DNA from: DAOQVR01 sp035341665
GTDB taxonomy: Bacteria > Chloroflexota > Anaerolineae > JAAYZQ01
Length of the DNA stretch: 64,000 nt
Assembly (NCBI GenBank): GCA_035341665.1
Contig: DAOQVR010000012.1
Location: forward strand, 1 to 64,000
Reading direction: 5' to 3'
How positions within the stretch are numbered: the stretch's first letter is position 1; each line of letters starts with the position of its first letter. Shown here piece after piece: positions 1-7,931 of this stretch. Both the position numbers and the translations under genes were made by a program. The notes under the pieces were generated by a model. The model saw nothing but the letters and a program-made list of their open reading frames with translations. It was not told the DNA's origin and searched no databases.

Positions 1-9
1 GCTCACCCA

Positions 10-109
10 GGTGCAGCGCACTTGGAAAGTGCGCCGCACCCATTCCTGCTGGTGCGCCGCACCTCTGACCTCTGGTGCGCCGGACCTCTTCTCACCAGTG
101 CGCAGCACC
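10..109. repeat. Cluster of GGTGCG/CGCACC palindromes
   Basis: Positions 10-21 and 29-40 form a 12-bp inverted repeat with one mismatch around a 7-nt loop. Further copies of the unit GGTGCGCCGCACC, some degenerate, lie at 51-63, 74-86 and 97-109. The same unit recurs at 2559-2684, 4377-4409 and 7054-7084, always between the secreted-protein genes and never inside them. It could act as a transcript-end hairpin or a DNA-binding site; no T-run follows, so it is not a classical terminator. Confidence 0.75.
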
Positions 110-115
110 GCCCAG

Positions 116-144
116 TTGCCAACCCACCACCTTCGTGCTATACT
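116..144 (+). promoter_or_regulatory. Sigma70-type promoter for the first secreted protein
   Basis: TTGCCA at 116-121 and TATACT at 139-144 are separated by exactly 17 bp. The predicted transcript would start near 151, about 25 nt before the ATG at 176. A GGAGAGG ribosome-binding site follows at 167-173. Confidence 0.7.
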
Positions 145-175
145 ATCCCCACATCCCGCTCGCACCGGAGAGGCC

Positions 176-2548
176 ATGAAGCTGCGATTCATCCTGCTGG
201 CTGTGATTGTAGCCCTGTTGCTAGCAGCCATCTCACTGCTGGAGGTCTCGGGCCAGGGCTTGGCCGGCCCGCCCAAGGACGAGTGGTCGGCCGCCTCCGA
301 GCGCGTTGTGCTCGATCTGCAGCCGGTGCGCGCCGCGATCCGGACGACCCACGTCTACACCAGCTCCACGCCAATGGCCATCCCTGACGCTTCCTGTCCC
401 GACCTCATCAGCTCAACCCTGACCGTGCCCGACAGCTTCCCCATTGCCGAGGTCAAAGTTGGCCTTTGGGTCGAGCACCCGTGGCGCGGCGACCTTTCCT
501 TCGCCCTTACCGCCCCCGACGGCACGGCCATCGATTTGCTGGTCCACCCTGATGGCAGCGCAGACAACCTCAATGTGATCCTCGACGACTCGGCGCCCGG
601 GGTGCCCGACTCGGTGGACCACGTCGCTCCACCTCCCTACTACCCCCACTGGTGGCAGCCCAGCGAGCCGCTATCCGCCCTTCTGTTCGGCGATGCCCAG
701 GGCACCTGGACGCTCGCCGTATGTGACGATGCAGCCGGCGACGAGGGGACCCTCCGGACTTGGGCCCTCTTCCTGGGCGAGGGCATATCCCTGGCGCCCT
801 CCTACCAGACGGGGGCCGATTGCCCCGGCGAGGTGGTCGCCTACGACGTGGACCTCGTCAATGCCACCGGGCTTGAGCAGAGCTTTGCGCTGGCCCACCA
901 GTCACTGTGGCCCTCTGGCGGCGTCACCCAGACGCTGCCCATCCCCGCATTGACGACCTCGACTCTGACCATCGCCTCGGTCGTGCCCTGGTTCGCGGTC
1001 GGCATGGAGACCGACCTGTTGACTGTGACCGCGACGGGGCAGGGCGGCGCGCAGGCCGAGGCTCGCATGCTGACGATGGCCTCGCTCGCCTCCGGCTATG
1101 GGGACTTGGCGCCTCTACCCGCCGGCCGCGGCACCAGCGACCATGCGCTTGTCTATGCCGGCGGCAAGCTCTTCAAGATCGGTGGTCGCAACGCGGGCGT
1201 CAAAGCCTGGCTCGACGTCTACGACATCGCCACAGGCACCTGGTCGGCCGGCCCCGACATGCCCGGTCCGCGCACTTGGATCGACGCCGTGGCGATCGAC
1301 GGCAGGGTCTACGTGGCTGGTGGTTGGTCGACCTATGCCCAGCCCACGCTCTACATCTACGACCCTGCCTCGAACAGCTGGTCGACCGGCGCCCCGATGC
1401 CGGAGCCCCGCTTTGCCTACGCCGGTGTCGCCCTCGGCGGCAGATACTACGTCATCGGGGGCACCAACGGCCTCTCGTACCAAAAGACACTCTGGGCCTA
1501 CGACCCCGCGACCAACAGCTGGGACACCGGCCTGCCCTCCATGGCCGCTGCGCGCCGGTATCCCCTCGCCGGTGCAATGGGCGGCAAGCTCTATGTCGCC
1601 GGCGGCATGAGCTCCAACATCACCTACGTCAACGCCACCGAGCGATATGACCCGGCTACCGCGGCTTGGTCGGTGGCGGCGCCCTTGCCGGCCGACGGCT
1701 GGGTGCGGGCCGCAGACGCGGTGCTCGCTGACCGCTATCTCGTGCTCGCCGGCGGCGCCAGCACCGACGTGACTGCCTCCGCCTCGGCGCTCGCCTACGA
1801 CTCGGTTCAGGACCTCTGGGGCTGGCTTCCCAAGATGGGTCACCTCCTGTATGCCCTGGAGGGCGACGGCGACGGCAACCGCATTTGGCTGGTATCGGGA
1901 CGGCTCTACGAGAACGAGGCCTGGAGCTACAGCCTCTACAACACCGAGTCGCTGCCATGCCCGGCCTGCATCCCAGTCTTAGATGCCGCTTTCACCTGGA
2001 CGCCGACCAGCCCGCTTGCCGGCTCGCCCGCCACCTTCACCGCGACGGCCCAGGGCTCACCGCCCATCGCCTATGCCTGGGACTGGGGCGACGGCACGAC
2101 AGGGAGCGGCAACCCTGCCCTGCACACCTATGCTGCCGCAGGCACGTACACCATCACGATGACGGCCTCCAACTGCGGGCAGCAGGTCATACAGCACAGC
2201 GTGACGGTCGTCGCCGGAAACATGCTCCACCTCAACGCCAACAAGCTCATCTGGCGCCCCGGAGTTGTGCCTGGCACCTACGCCGTCCTCGCCGCGCTGC
2301 GAATACACGACCAGAATCATGCGGTCGTTCAGGGCGCGACGCTGTCTGGCACCTGGACTCTCCCGGACGCCACCACCGTCACCCAGACTACAGTGACGAA
2401 CCCACTTGGCCTGGGCAAGTTCACGGTCGTGAAAGGCCTGACGGGTACCTACCAGTTCTGCCTTACGGCCATGTCCAAAGCTGGGTATGTCTACGACCCG
2501 GACGCCAACGAGGCACCTGTCTGCAAGACCATCGTCGTCGGCCCGTAG
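176..2548 (+). CDS. Secreted P-domain, kelch-repeat and PKD protein
   Basis: This 790-residue protein begins with a hydrophobic signal peptide (residues 1 to about 27) and is expected outside the membrane. Residues about 70-203 resemble a proprotein-convertase P domain (WRGDLSFALTAPDGT, then a TWTLAVCDDAAGDEGTL segment). Residues about 306-590 carry kelch-type repeats with GG pairs and YDP..NSW motifs. Residues about 601-681 are a PKD domain (WDWGDGTT, HTYAAAGTYT). The last about 109 residues match the C-terminus of the next protein. The ATG at 176 was chosen because it opens the signal peptide and has GGAGAGG 2 nt upstream; an upstream extension has no signal. No catalytic domain is visible, so binding or adhesion is inferred. 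Confidence 0.85.
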   Translation: MKLRFILLAVIVALLLAAISLLEVSGQGLAGPPKDEWSAASERVVLDLQPVRAAIRTTHVYTSSTPMAIPDASCPDLISSTLTVPDSFPIAEVKVGLWVEHPWRGDLSFALTAPDGTAIDLLVHPDGSADNLNVILDDSAPGVPDSVDHVAPPPYYPHWWQPSEPLSALLFGDAQGTWTLAVCDDAAGDEGTLRTWALFLGEGISLAPSYQTGADCPGEVVAYDVDLVNATGLEQSFALAHQSLWPSGGVTQTLPIPALTTSTLTIASVVPWFAVGMETDLLTVTATGQGGAQAEARMLTMASLASGYGDLAPLPAGRGTSDHALVYAGGKLFKIGGRNAGVKAWLDVYDIATGTWSAGPDMPGPRTWIDAVAIDGRVYVAGGWSTYAQPTLYIYDPASNSWSTGAPMPEPRFAYAGVALGGRYYVIGGTNGLSYQKTLWAYDPATNSWDTGLPSMAAARRYPLAGAMGGKLYVAGGMSSNITYVNATERYDPATAAWSVAAPLPADGWVRAADAVLADRYLVLAGGASTDVTASASALAYDSVQDLWGWLPKMGHLLYALEGDGDGNRIWLVSGRLYENEAWSYSLYNTESLPCPACIPVLDAAFTWTPTSPLAGSPATFTATAQGSPPIAYAWDWGDGTTGSGNPALHTYAAAGTYTITMTASNCGQQVIQHSVTVVAGNMLHLNANKLIWRPGVVPGTYAVLAALRIHDQNHAVVQGATLSGTWTLPDATTVTQTTVTNPLGLGKFTVVKGLTGTYQFCLTAMSKAGYVYDPDANEAPVCKTIVVGP

Positions 2549-2558
2549 CGGCAGATCC

Positions 2559-2684
2559 GGTGCGGTGCACCTGCCCTTGGTGCGCTGCACCTCATCGTCC
2601 TGCTCACGCAGGTGCAGCGCACTTAAGTGCGCCGCACCCAGGGCTGCCGGTGCCCTGCACCTGGTAGGTCTCGGTGGCTGCACC
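2559..2684. repeat. GGTGCG palindromes between secreted genes 1 and 2
   Basis: Copies of the GGTGCG-CACC unit lie at 2559-2571, 2579-2591, 2649-2661 and 2673-2684. Positions 2611-2638 form a 28-bp palindrome with one mismatch per arm. The stretch from the stop codon to about 2592 is nearly identical to that behind the next gene (4364-4410), so 3' coding end and flank appear to have been duplicated or converted together. Confidence 0.75.
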
Positions 2685-2719
2685 TGCGCAGCCGCACGTT
2701 CACACGGAGGAGGGGGAGT

Positions 2720-4366
2720 ATGAGACAACTTGCCACATGTCTGCTGCTCGCCGTGGTGGCGCTCTGTGCGCTGCCTGCCGCCGCCGCGCCGCAGGCGGCC
2801 GCAATCCTCCTCGTTGACGACGATTGGGACTACGAGTACACCCACCCCGGTAGCCTCGGCGGACGGCCCTACTACACGTCGGCCCTCGAGGCGCTTGGGC
2901 TGGCGTACGAGCTCTGGGACGTCCAGGCACAGGGCCAGCCGACAGGCGCTGCCCTCGAGGGCCGCGACGCCGTCCTATGGTTCACGGGCTACGCCTACGA
3001 AGATCTGGACGACGACCCCGGCGTCTTTACCCCGCAGAACGAGGCCAAGGTCGCCGCCTACCTCGACGCGGGCGGCCGCTTTCTCCTCTCATCGTCGGAG
3101 TACTTTTTTGACGCGGGGACGGTCACCCCCTTCATGCAGAGCTACCTTGGCGTGCAGGCCATCTCCGACGTGTGGGTCTATACCACCCTCGTCGGCTCGA
3201 CCGGCAACCCGGTCGGCGACGGCATCGGGCCGCTGGTGCTTGCCCGGCCTGATGACTATGGCGTGTACTGGCCGCCTCCTCCCTTCGAGGGGCCGTATGA
3301 CGACGAGGTCTACCCTCAGGCCGGCACCGGCACGCCCTTTGGCTACAACACAGAGCCCTTCCCGCCCAACTCGACCAACCACGCCGCCGGCTCGTTCCAC
3401 AGTGTCTTTCTCGGGTGGCCCCTCGAGTGGGTAGATACCGTGAACCAGCGCGCCCAGGTGCTCGGTGCCATCCTCGCCTGGATGGGCTGCTCCTGGCCCC
3501 TGCCCGGAGCGCCTCTCCTCTCGCCCATCGACAACGGCGACGGCGACGGTGCCTACCAGGTGGAGTGGAGCGAGGCAACCGGAGCAACGACCTACACGCT
3601 GCAGGAGGACGACGATCCCGCTTTCGGGTCGCCGGTCGAGCGCTACCTGGGGCCGGAAAGCGGCATTGCGCTCAGCGGACAGCCGGCGGGCATCTGGTAC
3701 TACCGCGCGCGGGCGAGCAGCCCTTTCGGAGACGGCCCCTGGAGCGACACGCAGGCCGCCGGAGTAGTGCCCGGCGCTCCCCTGCTGGCGGCTATCTCGA
3801 ACACTGACGCCAACGGCAGCTACCTGGTCGAGTGGAGCGACGTCGTCGGCGCGGCCGGCTACGCCCTCCAGGAGGATGACAATCCCGGCTTCCTCTCGCC
3901 CGTCCTGCGCTATTCCGGGTCCGCCAGCCAGTACGTGGTTGTCGGCCAACCCACCGGCACCTGGTACTACCGGGTGCAGGCCGCCAACCCAGCCGGCGCC
4001 GGTCCTTGGTCCAACACCGAGTCAGCGGTCGTCTATCTCACGCTGCACCTCCATCGCCTGACCCCCGCCTGGAGCTCCACCTCACCGCCCGGGACCTACA
4101 AGGTCTCCTGCACCGCCTCCGTGCACAACCAGGACCATGGAGCGGCATCCGGTGTGGCGGTGAGCGGCAAGTGGAAGCGGCCCGACGGCAGCGTGGTACC
4201 GGGGAGCGCCCTCACCAATCCGAAGGGCATGGCTTCCTTCTCCCTTACCAGCAGCCAGGCCGGCGTGTACCGTTTCTGTGTGATGGGCATGCAGAAACTC
4301 GGCTACACGTACGCTCCGGCCGCCAACGAGACGAGCGTCTGCCGCTCCTTTGTCGTCGGCCCGTAG
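2720..4366 (+). CDS. Secreted GATase-like and Fn3-type protein
   Basis: The product has 548 residues. A signal peptide covers about residues 1-25 (MRQLATCLLLAVVALCALPA). Residues about 28-265 start with ILLVDDDWDYEY and include GGRFLLSSSEYFF, a layout like the DUF4350/GATase-like folds seen in secreted multidomain proteins; no catalytic triad is evident. Two Fn3-like repeats follow at about 268-440, sharing TYTLQEDDDP or YALQEDDNP and WYYR segments. Residues about 440-548 are the C-terminal module shared with the preceding protein (HNQDHG..SGKW; ending CRSFVVGP). The ATG at 2720 sits 2 nt after a GGAGGAGGGGGA ribosome-binding region and opens the signal peptide. Role unknown, probably surface-associated. 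Confidence 0.8.
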   Translation: MRQLATCLLLAVVALCALPAAAAPQAAAILLVDDDWDYEYTHPGSLGGRPYYTSALEALGLAYELWDVQAQGQPTGAALEGRDAVLWFTGYAYEDLDDDPGVFTPQNEAKVAAYLDAGGRFLLSSSEYFFDAGTVTPFMQSYLGVQAISDVWVYTTLVGSTGNPVGDGIGPLVLARPDDYGVYWPPPPFEGPYDDEVYPQAGTGTPFGYNTEPFPPNSTNHAAGSFHSVFLGWPLEWVDTVNQRAQVLGAILAWMGCSWPLPGAPLLSPIDNGDGDGAYQVEWSEATGATTYTLQEDDDPAFGSPVERYLGPESGIALSGQPAGIWYYRARASSPFGDGPWSDTQAAGVVPGAPLLAAISNTDANGSYLVEWSDVVGAAGYALQEDDNPGFLSPVLRYSGSASQYVVVGQPTGTWYYRVQAANPAGAGPWSNTESAVVYLTLHLHRLTPAWSSTSPPGTYKVSCTASVHNQDHGAASGVAVSGKWKRPDGSVVPGSALTNPKGMASFSLTSSQAGVYRFCVMGMQKLGYTYAPAANETSVCRSFVVGP

Positions 4367-4376
4367 CGGCAGATCC

Positions 4377-4409
4377 GGTGCGGTGTACCTGCCTTCGGTG
4401 CGCTGCACC
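4377..4409. repeat. GGTGCG palindromes behind secreted gene 2
   Basis: Two units lie at 4377-4389 (GGTGCGGTGTACC) and 4397-4409 (GGTGCGCTGCACC). They are a near copy of 2559-2591, including the flanking GCGGCAGATCC directly after the stop codon. Confidence 0.7.
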
Positions 4410-4443
4410 TATCCGCCCCGAGGACAACGCGCACTCGGGCGAT

Positions 4444-4472
4444 TTGACACGCACCCAAGGGCGTGCTATACT
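4444..4472 (+). promoter_or_regulatory. Near-consensus promoter of candidate small RNA
   Basis: TTGACA at 4444-4449 and TATACT at 4467-4472 with a 17-bp spacer: one of the best sigma70-type matches in the window. Expected start point about 4479. Confidence 0.8.
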
Positions 4473-4478
4473 GGCGTT

Positions 4479-4651
4479 CAGGTATGCGGGCAGGCCGGTC
4501 TGCCCGTGGTGGAGGGGGAAGGGGTGATGCGTCGCCCGTCATCCGTGGTCCGATCGCCGGCCGGTTCTCCGGCTGCCTGGTATTGGTGTGGCTGCCAGGC
4601 CGGGCTTGGGGCGCCTCTCAGAGGCGCCCCAAGCCCGGCCTTCTTTTTTTC
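4479..4651 (+). ncRNA. Candidate small RNA or attenuated leader, about 170 nt
   Basis: The interval runs from the expected start of a strong promoter to the T-run of a strong terminator. Visible hairpins: 4487-4493 with 4500-4506 (7 bp, 6-nt loop); 4558-4564 with 4569-4575 (7 bp, TTCT loop, one G-T pair); 4575-4580 with 4595-4600 (6 bp), whose 3' arm overlaps the 5' arm of the terminator. That overlap would allow an attenuator-like switch controlling the secreted protein at 4871. A short frame from 4527 (MRRPSSVV..., containing AWYWC) could be a leader peptide but has no clear support. No match to SRP, 6S or a known riboswitch core was recognised. Confidence 0.55.
4597..4650 (+). terminator. 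Rho-independent terminator with 21-bp stem
   Basis: Arms 4597-4617 and 4621-4641 are perfectly complementary around the loop TCA. They are followed by a T-rich tract (TTCTTTTTTT, 4641-4650). The stem is far longer than usual. Confidence 0.93.
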
Positions 4652-4838
4652 CGCCCGGAGCGACAGGCCCTTGGGCAAGATGCAGGTCTGGATCCGATCG
4701 AGGTACCGTACGATAGTGGCCCGGTGGGCGGATCCATCAGAGAGGAGGTGGTGCCGGGACAGGTCATGAGCTAGGCCGTGCCGCGTGCAGCCCGCGGCAA
4801 GGGCTGCGCACCGGGAGGGGCGGCGGATGCCCCTCGCA

Positions 4839-4856
4839 TTTCACACTGTAGTGAAA
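4839..4856. promoter_or_regulatory. Inverted repeat TTTCAC-N6-GTGAAA at a start region
   Basis: The 6-bp arms lie at 4839-4844 and 4851-4856. The right arm runs into the AAGGAG ribosome-binding site (4855-4860) of the gene at 4871. It could be an operator or an RNA hairpin masking the ribosome-binding site. Confidence 0.45.
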
Positions 4857-4870
4857 GGAGATCCTCTGAA

Positions 4871-7042
4871 GTGAAGAAGCTGGTTTATCTGACGCTCTTG
4901 GTTGTCTTGGTCCTGGGCACCGTTTCTGTGGCCGCCCAGACTCCTGAGAAGCAGGCGCCCGACCTGTCCCCACAGCTGGGCGCCGCGCCGCGGGCTGGCG
5001 TAGAGAGCCTCTCCGGCTCCTACGTAGCCTTTGACCCGTCGGCCGGCGGCGACCCCATGTACTTCTCTGGCACGGCCGGCACCTTCTGCTTCCTCGCCGA
5101 GTCGTATAGCCCCGACTGGGAGTACGTCTACAACGTATGGCTCAAGTTCCCGACCGACTGGACTGTGACCAATGCCTATGTCGTGGGCACGCCCTGGTGC
5201 GACAATGGCTCCTGGGGCACCTTCAGCTGGTCGTTCCAGACGAGCCCTTACGAGATCAACATCTCCCACCCCCGCTACCAGGGGAGTGGCGGCGCGAACT
5301 GCGAAGCCTACTACTGCGTCGATGCAGTAGCCGGCTTTGGCCCTCCGCCTGCGCCGGTTTCCTGGTTCTGGGACGGCGACGGCTACGGCAGTCCTCCGCA
5401 CGGGCCCTGCTCCGCCGATGGCTACGCGCCCTCAGGATTCACCTGTGACGAGATGATCAACCCCACGGCTGACATTCCAGGCGTCGCCGGCGAAGGCATC
5501 TACCTGAACCCGGCCGAGCAGGAGGGCTCTGTCTGCGAGGGCGAGAACATCGTTTATGCGCTGGGCCTTTACAACAACGCGGGGTACGACGGAACCTTCG
5601 ACCTGGACTACACCAGCGCCTTCCCGATCAGCGGCCCGCAGAGCATCTATGTCGCCAACGGTACCACCGGGAACTTTGAGGTCACCGTGACCGTCCCCTG
5701 TGGCGGCACGAGCGACACCGCGACGGTTGTCGCCAGCGACGCGACCTACAGCGACTCCGCTCTGCTGCACTCCAGCGCTTCCGCCGGTGGCTGGGGCACA
5801 ATACCCGCCTCGGCGCCGAGCTGGGCTGGCATGGGCTATCCCCGCGACGGCTGCTCCGCGCTGAACGCGGCCGGCGAGTGGGTGACCTACCTCTTCGGCG
5901 ACACGTCTGGCATCTTTGGCTTCTGGGGCTACAACCATGCCACGAACAGCTGGTTCCAGCCCGGTGCCGCCAACACGCCGGCCGACCGCTGGGCGCCCGA
6001 CTGGGCCTACGACGAGGCCACCAACCTCTGCTACGTCACCGGCGGGGCCAACACCCCGGGTGGCGGCACCTACAACACCGCGTATGTCTTCGATCCGGTC
6101 GCCAATGCCTTCACCGCGCTCCCCAGCTTCACCTCCATCCGCGACTTCCACAACTCCTGGGTCGGCACAATCGACGGCACAAAGTACCTCTGCATCGGCG
6201 GCGGGGTCAACGCCTCGAGTGTCTTGATTCAAGCCACACAGTGCTATGACATCGCCGGCGGCTTCTGGAATGCCGAAAACGCCCAGATGGCGGCGTTCCC
6301 GACCGATCCCTTTGGCGCGGCCGATGGCGTCCTGCACGCCCCAGGCGGTGACCAGTTCTGGTACATCGGCGGAGCCATCAACAACTTCGCCACCGTCACT
6401 GACGAGGCCCGCTACTGGGACGACGCCGACAACGCATGGCACCTCGCCGGAAACACCGGCGTCCCGCGCTACCGCGTCGAGGGTGACTTCCTCGACGGCG
6501 CCTTCTACCAGCTCGGCGGCTCGTCCGGCGGCTTTACCTACACCGGGGACATCGTCGTCGGCACGTATGACGGCAGCAACTGGAACTGGGCGACCACGGG
6601 CATGCTCGTCAATGCGCGCATGGACAACATCGCGACCATCGCCGATGGGACCATCTGGTCGGTCGACGGCTACGGAGCCACGTCCTCTATGTACGTAGAG
6701 ACGCTAATCCAGTGCCCGCCGTGTGGTGACTTCACGCTCACCTGCGGTGAGTTCATCGCCCAGCCGGCCTACGACCCCTACGGGCGCCTCTATGTCCGCT
6801 GGAATGTCGAGGCGATCGACCAGGGTGGGCTCCCCGTTGCCCTCGTGGCCGTCGACGCCGACCTCTGGGCTCCGCAGGGCGGTCCCTTCAGCCGCACGCG
6901 CCTGACCCACTTCGACGGCTTCGCCAAGTTCCCGTGGGGCTCGAGCGTCTCCGGCGACTGGACGATCGACGTGACCAACATGACTCTGCAAGGCTACACC
7001 TTCCTCGACGGTGCGAACTGCACCGCGACAGGGTACTGGTAG
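4871..7042 (+). CDS. Secreted kelch-like protein
   Basis: The product has 723 residues. The GTG start at 4871 is preceded by AAGGAG 10 nt upstream and opens a signal peptide (VKKLVYLTLLVVLVLGTVSVAAQ). Residues about 40-200 form a Cys-containing N-terminal domain with no family I recognise. Residues about 215-305 look like a beta-sandwich (alpha-galactosidase NEW3-like, comparable to the region after the P domain in the protein at 176). Residues about 310-610 contain kelch-like blades (YDEATNLCYVTGGAN, YVFDPVANAF). The last about 105 residues form another beta-rich module ending in Trp. It is the third member of the secreted trio but its end is diverged from the other two. No enzymatic motif is seen; a surface-binding role is inferred. 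Confidence 0.8.
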   Translation: MKKLVYLTLLVVLVLGTVSVAAQTPEKQAPDLSPQLGAAPRAGVESLSGSYVAFDPSAGGDPMYFSGTAGTFCFLAESYSPDWEYVYNVWLKFPTDWTVTNAYVVGTPWCDNGSWGTFSWSFQTSPYEINISHPRYQGSGGANCEAYYCVDAVAGFGPPPAPVSWFWDGDGYGSPPHGPCSADGYAPSGFTCDEMINPTADIPGVAGEGIYLNPAEQEGSVCEGENIVYALGLYNNAGYDGTFDLDYTSAFPISGPQSIYVANGTTGNFEVTVTVPCGGTSDTATVVASDATYSDSALLHSSASAGGWGTIPASAPSWAGMGYPRDGCSALNAAGEWVTYLFGDTSGIFGFWGYNHATNSWFQPGAANTPADRWAPDWAYDEATNLCYVTGGANTPGGGTYNTAYVFDPVANAFTALPSFTSIRDFHNSWVGTIDGTKYLCIGGGVNASSVLIQATQCYDIAGGFWNAENAQMAAFPTDPFGAADGVLHAPGGDQFWYIGGAINNFATVTDEARYWDDADNAWHLAGNTGVPRYRVEGDFLDGAFYQLGGSSGGFTYTGDIVVGTYDGSNWNWATTGMLVNARMDNIATIADGTIWSVDGYGATSSMYVETLIQCPPCGDFTLTCGEFIAQPAYDPYGRLYVRWNVEAIDQGGLPVALVAVDADLWAPQGGPFSRTRLTHFDGFAKFPWGSSVSGDWTIDVTNMTLQGYTFLDGANCTATGYW

Positions 7043-7053
7043 TCAATCGATTC

Positions 7054-7084
7054 GGTGCGGCGCACCTTCCAGGTGCGCCGCACC
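7054..7084. repeat. Perfect GGTGCGGCGCACC hairpin
   Basis: Two 13-bp units, 7054-7066 and 7072-7084, are exact inverted copies around a 5-nt loop. Each unit is also nearly self-complementary. This is the cleanest copy of the palindrome family of this region and lies 11 nt after the stop codon at 7042. Confidence 0.8.
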
Positions 7085-7098
7085 TTGAGACAGAAACA

Positions 7099-7127
7099 GC
7101 CTCCCCGGGGCATCCCCCCGGGGAGGC
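7099..7127. terminator. Hairpin between convergent genes, likely bidirectional terminator
   Basis: Arms 7099-7110 and 7116-7127 form a perfect 12-bp stem with loop CATCC. On the minus strand the stem is followed by TGTTTCTGTC, which favours termination of the regulator gene at 7261-7878. On the plus strand only TCTCTATAG follows. Confidence 0.65.
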
Positions 7128-7156
7128 TCTCTATAGGGCAAGATTCCACTCCCGCT

Positions 7157-7251
7157 CAAGACCGGGCCGGGTATGGAAACCCGGCCTACACTGTTGGCGC
7201 CCGGTCGGGAGACCAGGCGCCAACAGGAATCGCGCCCAAGACCGGGCCGGG
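7157..7251. repeat. Intergenic direct and inverted repeats
   Basis: The 15-mer CAAGACCGGGCCGGG occurs at 7157-7171 and 7237-7251. Between them, TGTTGGCGCC at 7192-7201 and GGCGCCAACA at 7216-7225 form a perfect 10-bp inverted repeat. Function is unknown. Confidence 0.6.
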
Positions 7252-7260
7252 AACCGGCGG

Positions 7261-7878
7261 CTACCGAGGCACCAACAAGCACGTGCACGACTCGGCGCCG
7301 CCACGCAGGTGGCCAAAGTACCTGGGTTCCACCCCCAAGAGCAGCCTCAGCAGCTCGCTGTCGATGCCGCACACTTCTCCATGCTCGCGTGCCACCTGCC
7401 GGTAGGGGCAGTTCGAGTTGGTCAGCAGATATCCCTCGTCCGTCTCCGTCCACGCCACGCTAAAGCCCAGCCGGCCCAGGTACGCGCACACCTGCTCCAG
7501 GCGCTCCTCAAAGCTCTGGCCGGGGACCGCGGGGGGTCCGCCGCGGGCGATACGGGCCGCCGTCCCCAGCAGCACCTTCTCGAGGCGGCCGTGCTCCTCC
7601 TGCTCCTTGATCTCTTCGAGCAGATGGCGCGCCAACTCCCCATAGGCTTGCGGGAAGAGCTCGTCGGCCGCGGGCGTCAGCGTGTACACCAGCCGCGGCC
7701 GTCCCACCGTCTGCAGCCGGCGCACCTTCGCCGCCTCCACAAGCCCCTGTGCCTGGAGCACATTGAGGTGGTGGCGGACCGTCATTGGGGTCAGCTCGAG
7801 CCGCTCGGCCAGGTCTTCCACTGTCGCCTGGCGGCCCTGCCGGAGGATATCCAGAATCTCCTGGCGTGTGCTCTGCAT
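7261..7878 (-). CDS. SufR/ArsR-like winged-helix regulator with C-terminal cysteines
   Basis: This 205-residue protein has an N-terminal winged helix (residues about 3-75; MTVRHHLNVLQAQGLV is the recognition segment) and a C-terminal sensor half. Cysteines at about 157, 170, 198 and 200 include a C-x12-C spacing as I recall from SufR-type iron-sulfur regulators; the family is COG2345-like. This suggests control by cluster status, though no suf genes are in view. ATG at 7878 was preferred over an in-frame TTG two codons upstream because GGGAAGG lies 7 nt before the ATG. A promoter with an overlapping palindrome lies just upstream, suggesting autoregulation. It lies downstream of ftsH on the same strand but has its own promoter. 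Confidence 0.8.
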   Translation of the reverse strand: MQSTRQEILDILRQGRQATVEDLAERLELTPMTVRHHLNVLQAQGLVEAAKVRRLQTVGRPRLVYTLTPAADELFPQAYGELARHLLEEIKEQEEHGRLEKVLLGTAARIARGGPPAVPGQSFEERLEQVCAYLGRLGFSVAWTETDEGYLLTNSNCPYRQVAREHGEVCGIDSELLRLLLGVEPRYFGHLRGGAESCTCLLVPR

Positions 7879-7902
7879 CTCCAACCTTCCCTCTCTGGCT
7901 GG

Positions 7903-7931
7903 ACTCTACCACCGACAGGAGAAATTGTCAA
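7903..7931 (-). promoter_or_regulatory. Promoter with palindrome over the -35, for the SufR-like regulator
   Basis: On the minus strand TTGACA (7931-7926) and TAGAGT (7908-7903) are 17 bp apart. The -35 is embedded in AATTG-T-CAATT (7923-7933), a perfect 5-bp inverted repeat suited to a dimeric repressor. Confidence 0.7.

Larger units (their letters stand above)
4367..4870. other. 504-bp intergenic region with RNA-like unit
   Basis: From left to right it holds two GGTGCG palindromes, a near-consensus promoter (4444-4472), a structured stretch closed by a 21-bp terminator (4597-4650), about 180 bp without recognised signals, a GGGGC-N7-GCCCC hairpin at 4817-4833, and an inverted repeat at 4839-4856 next to the next gene's ribosome-binding site. 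No convincing protein gene is present. Confidence 0.7.

Noticed and set aside
4527..4760. Short protein frame inside the small-RNA candidate (MRRPSSVV..., with AWYWC)
   Set aside because: The frame crosses the 21-bp terminator stem, the upstream purine-rich stretch is generic, and no homologous family is known to me.
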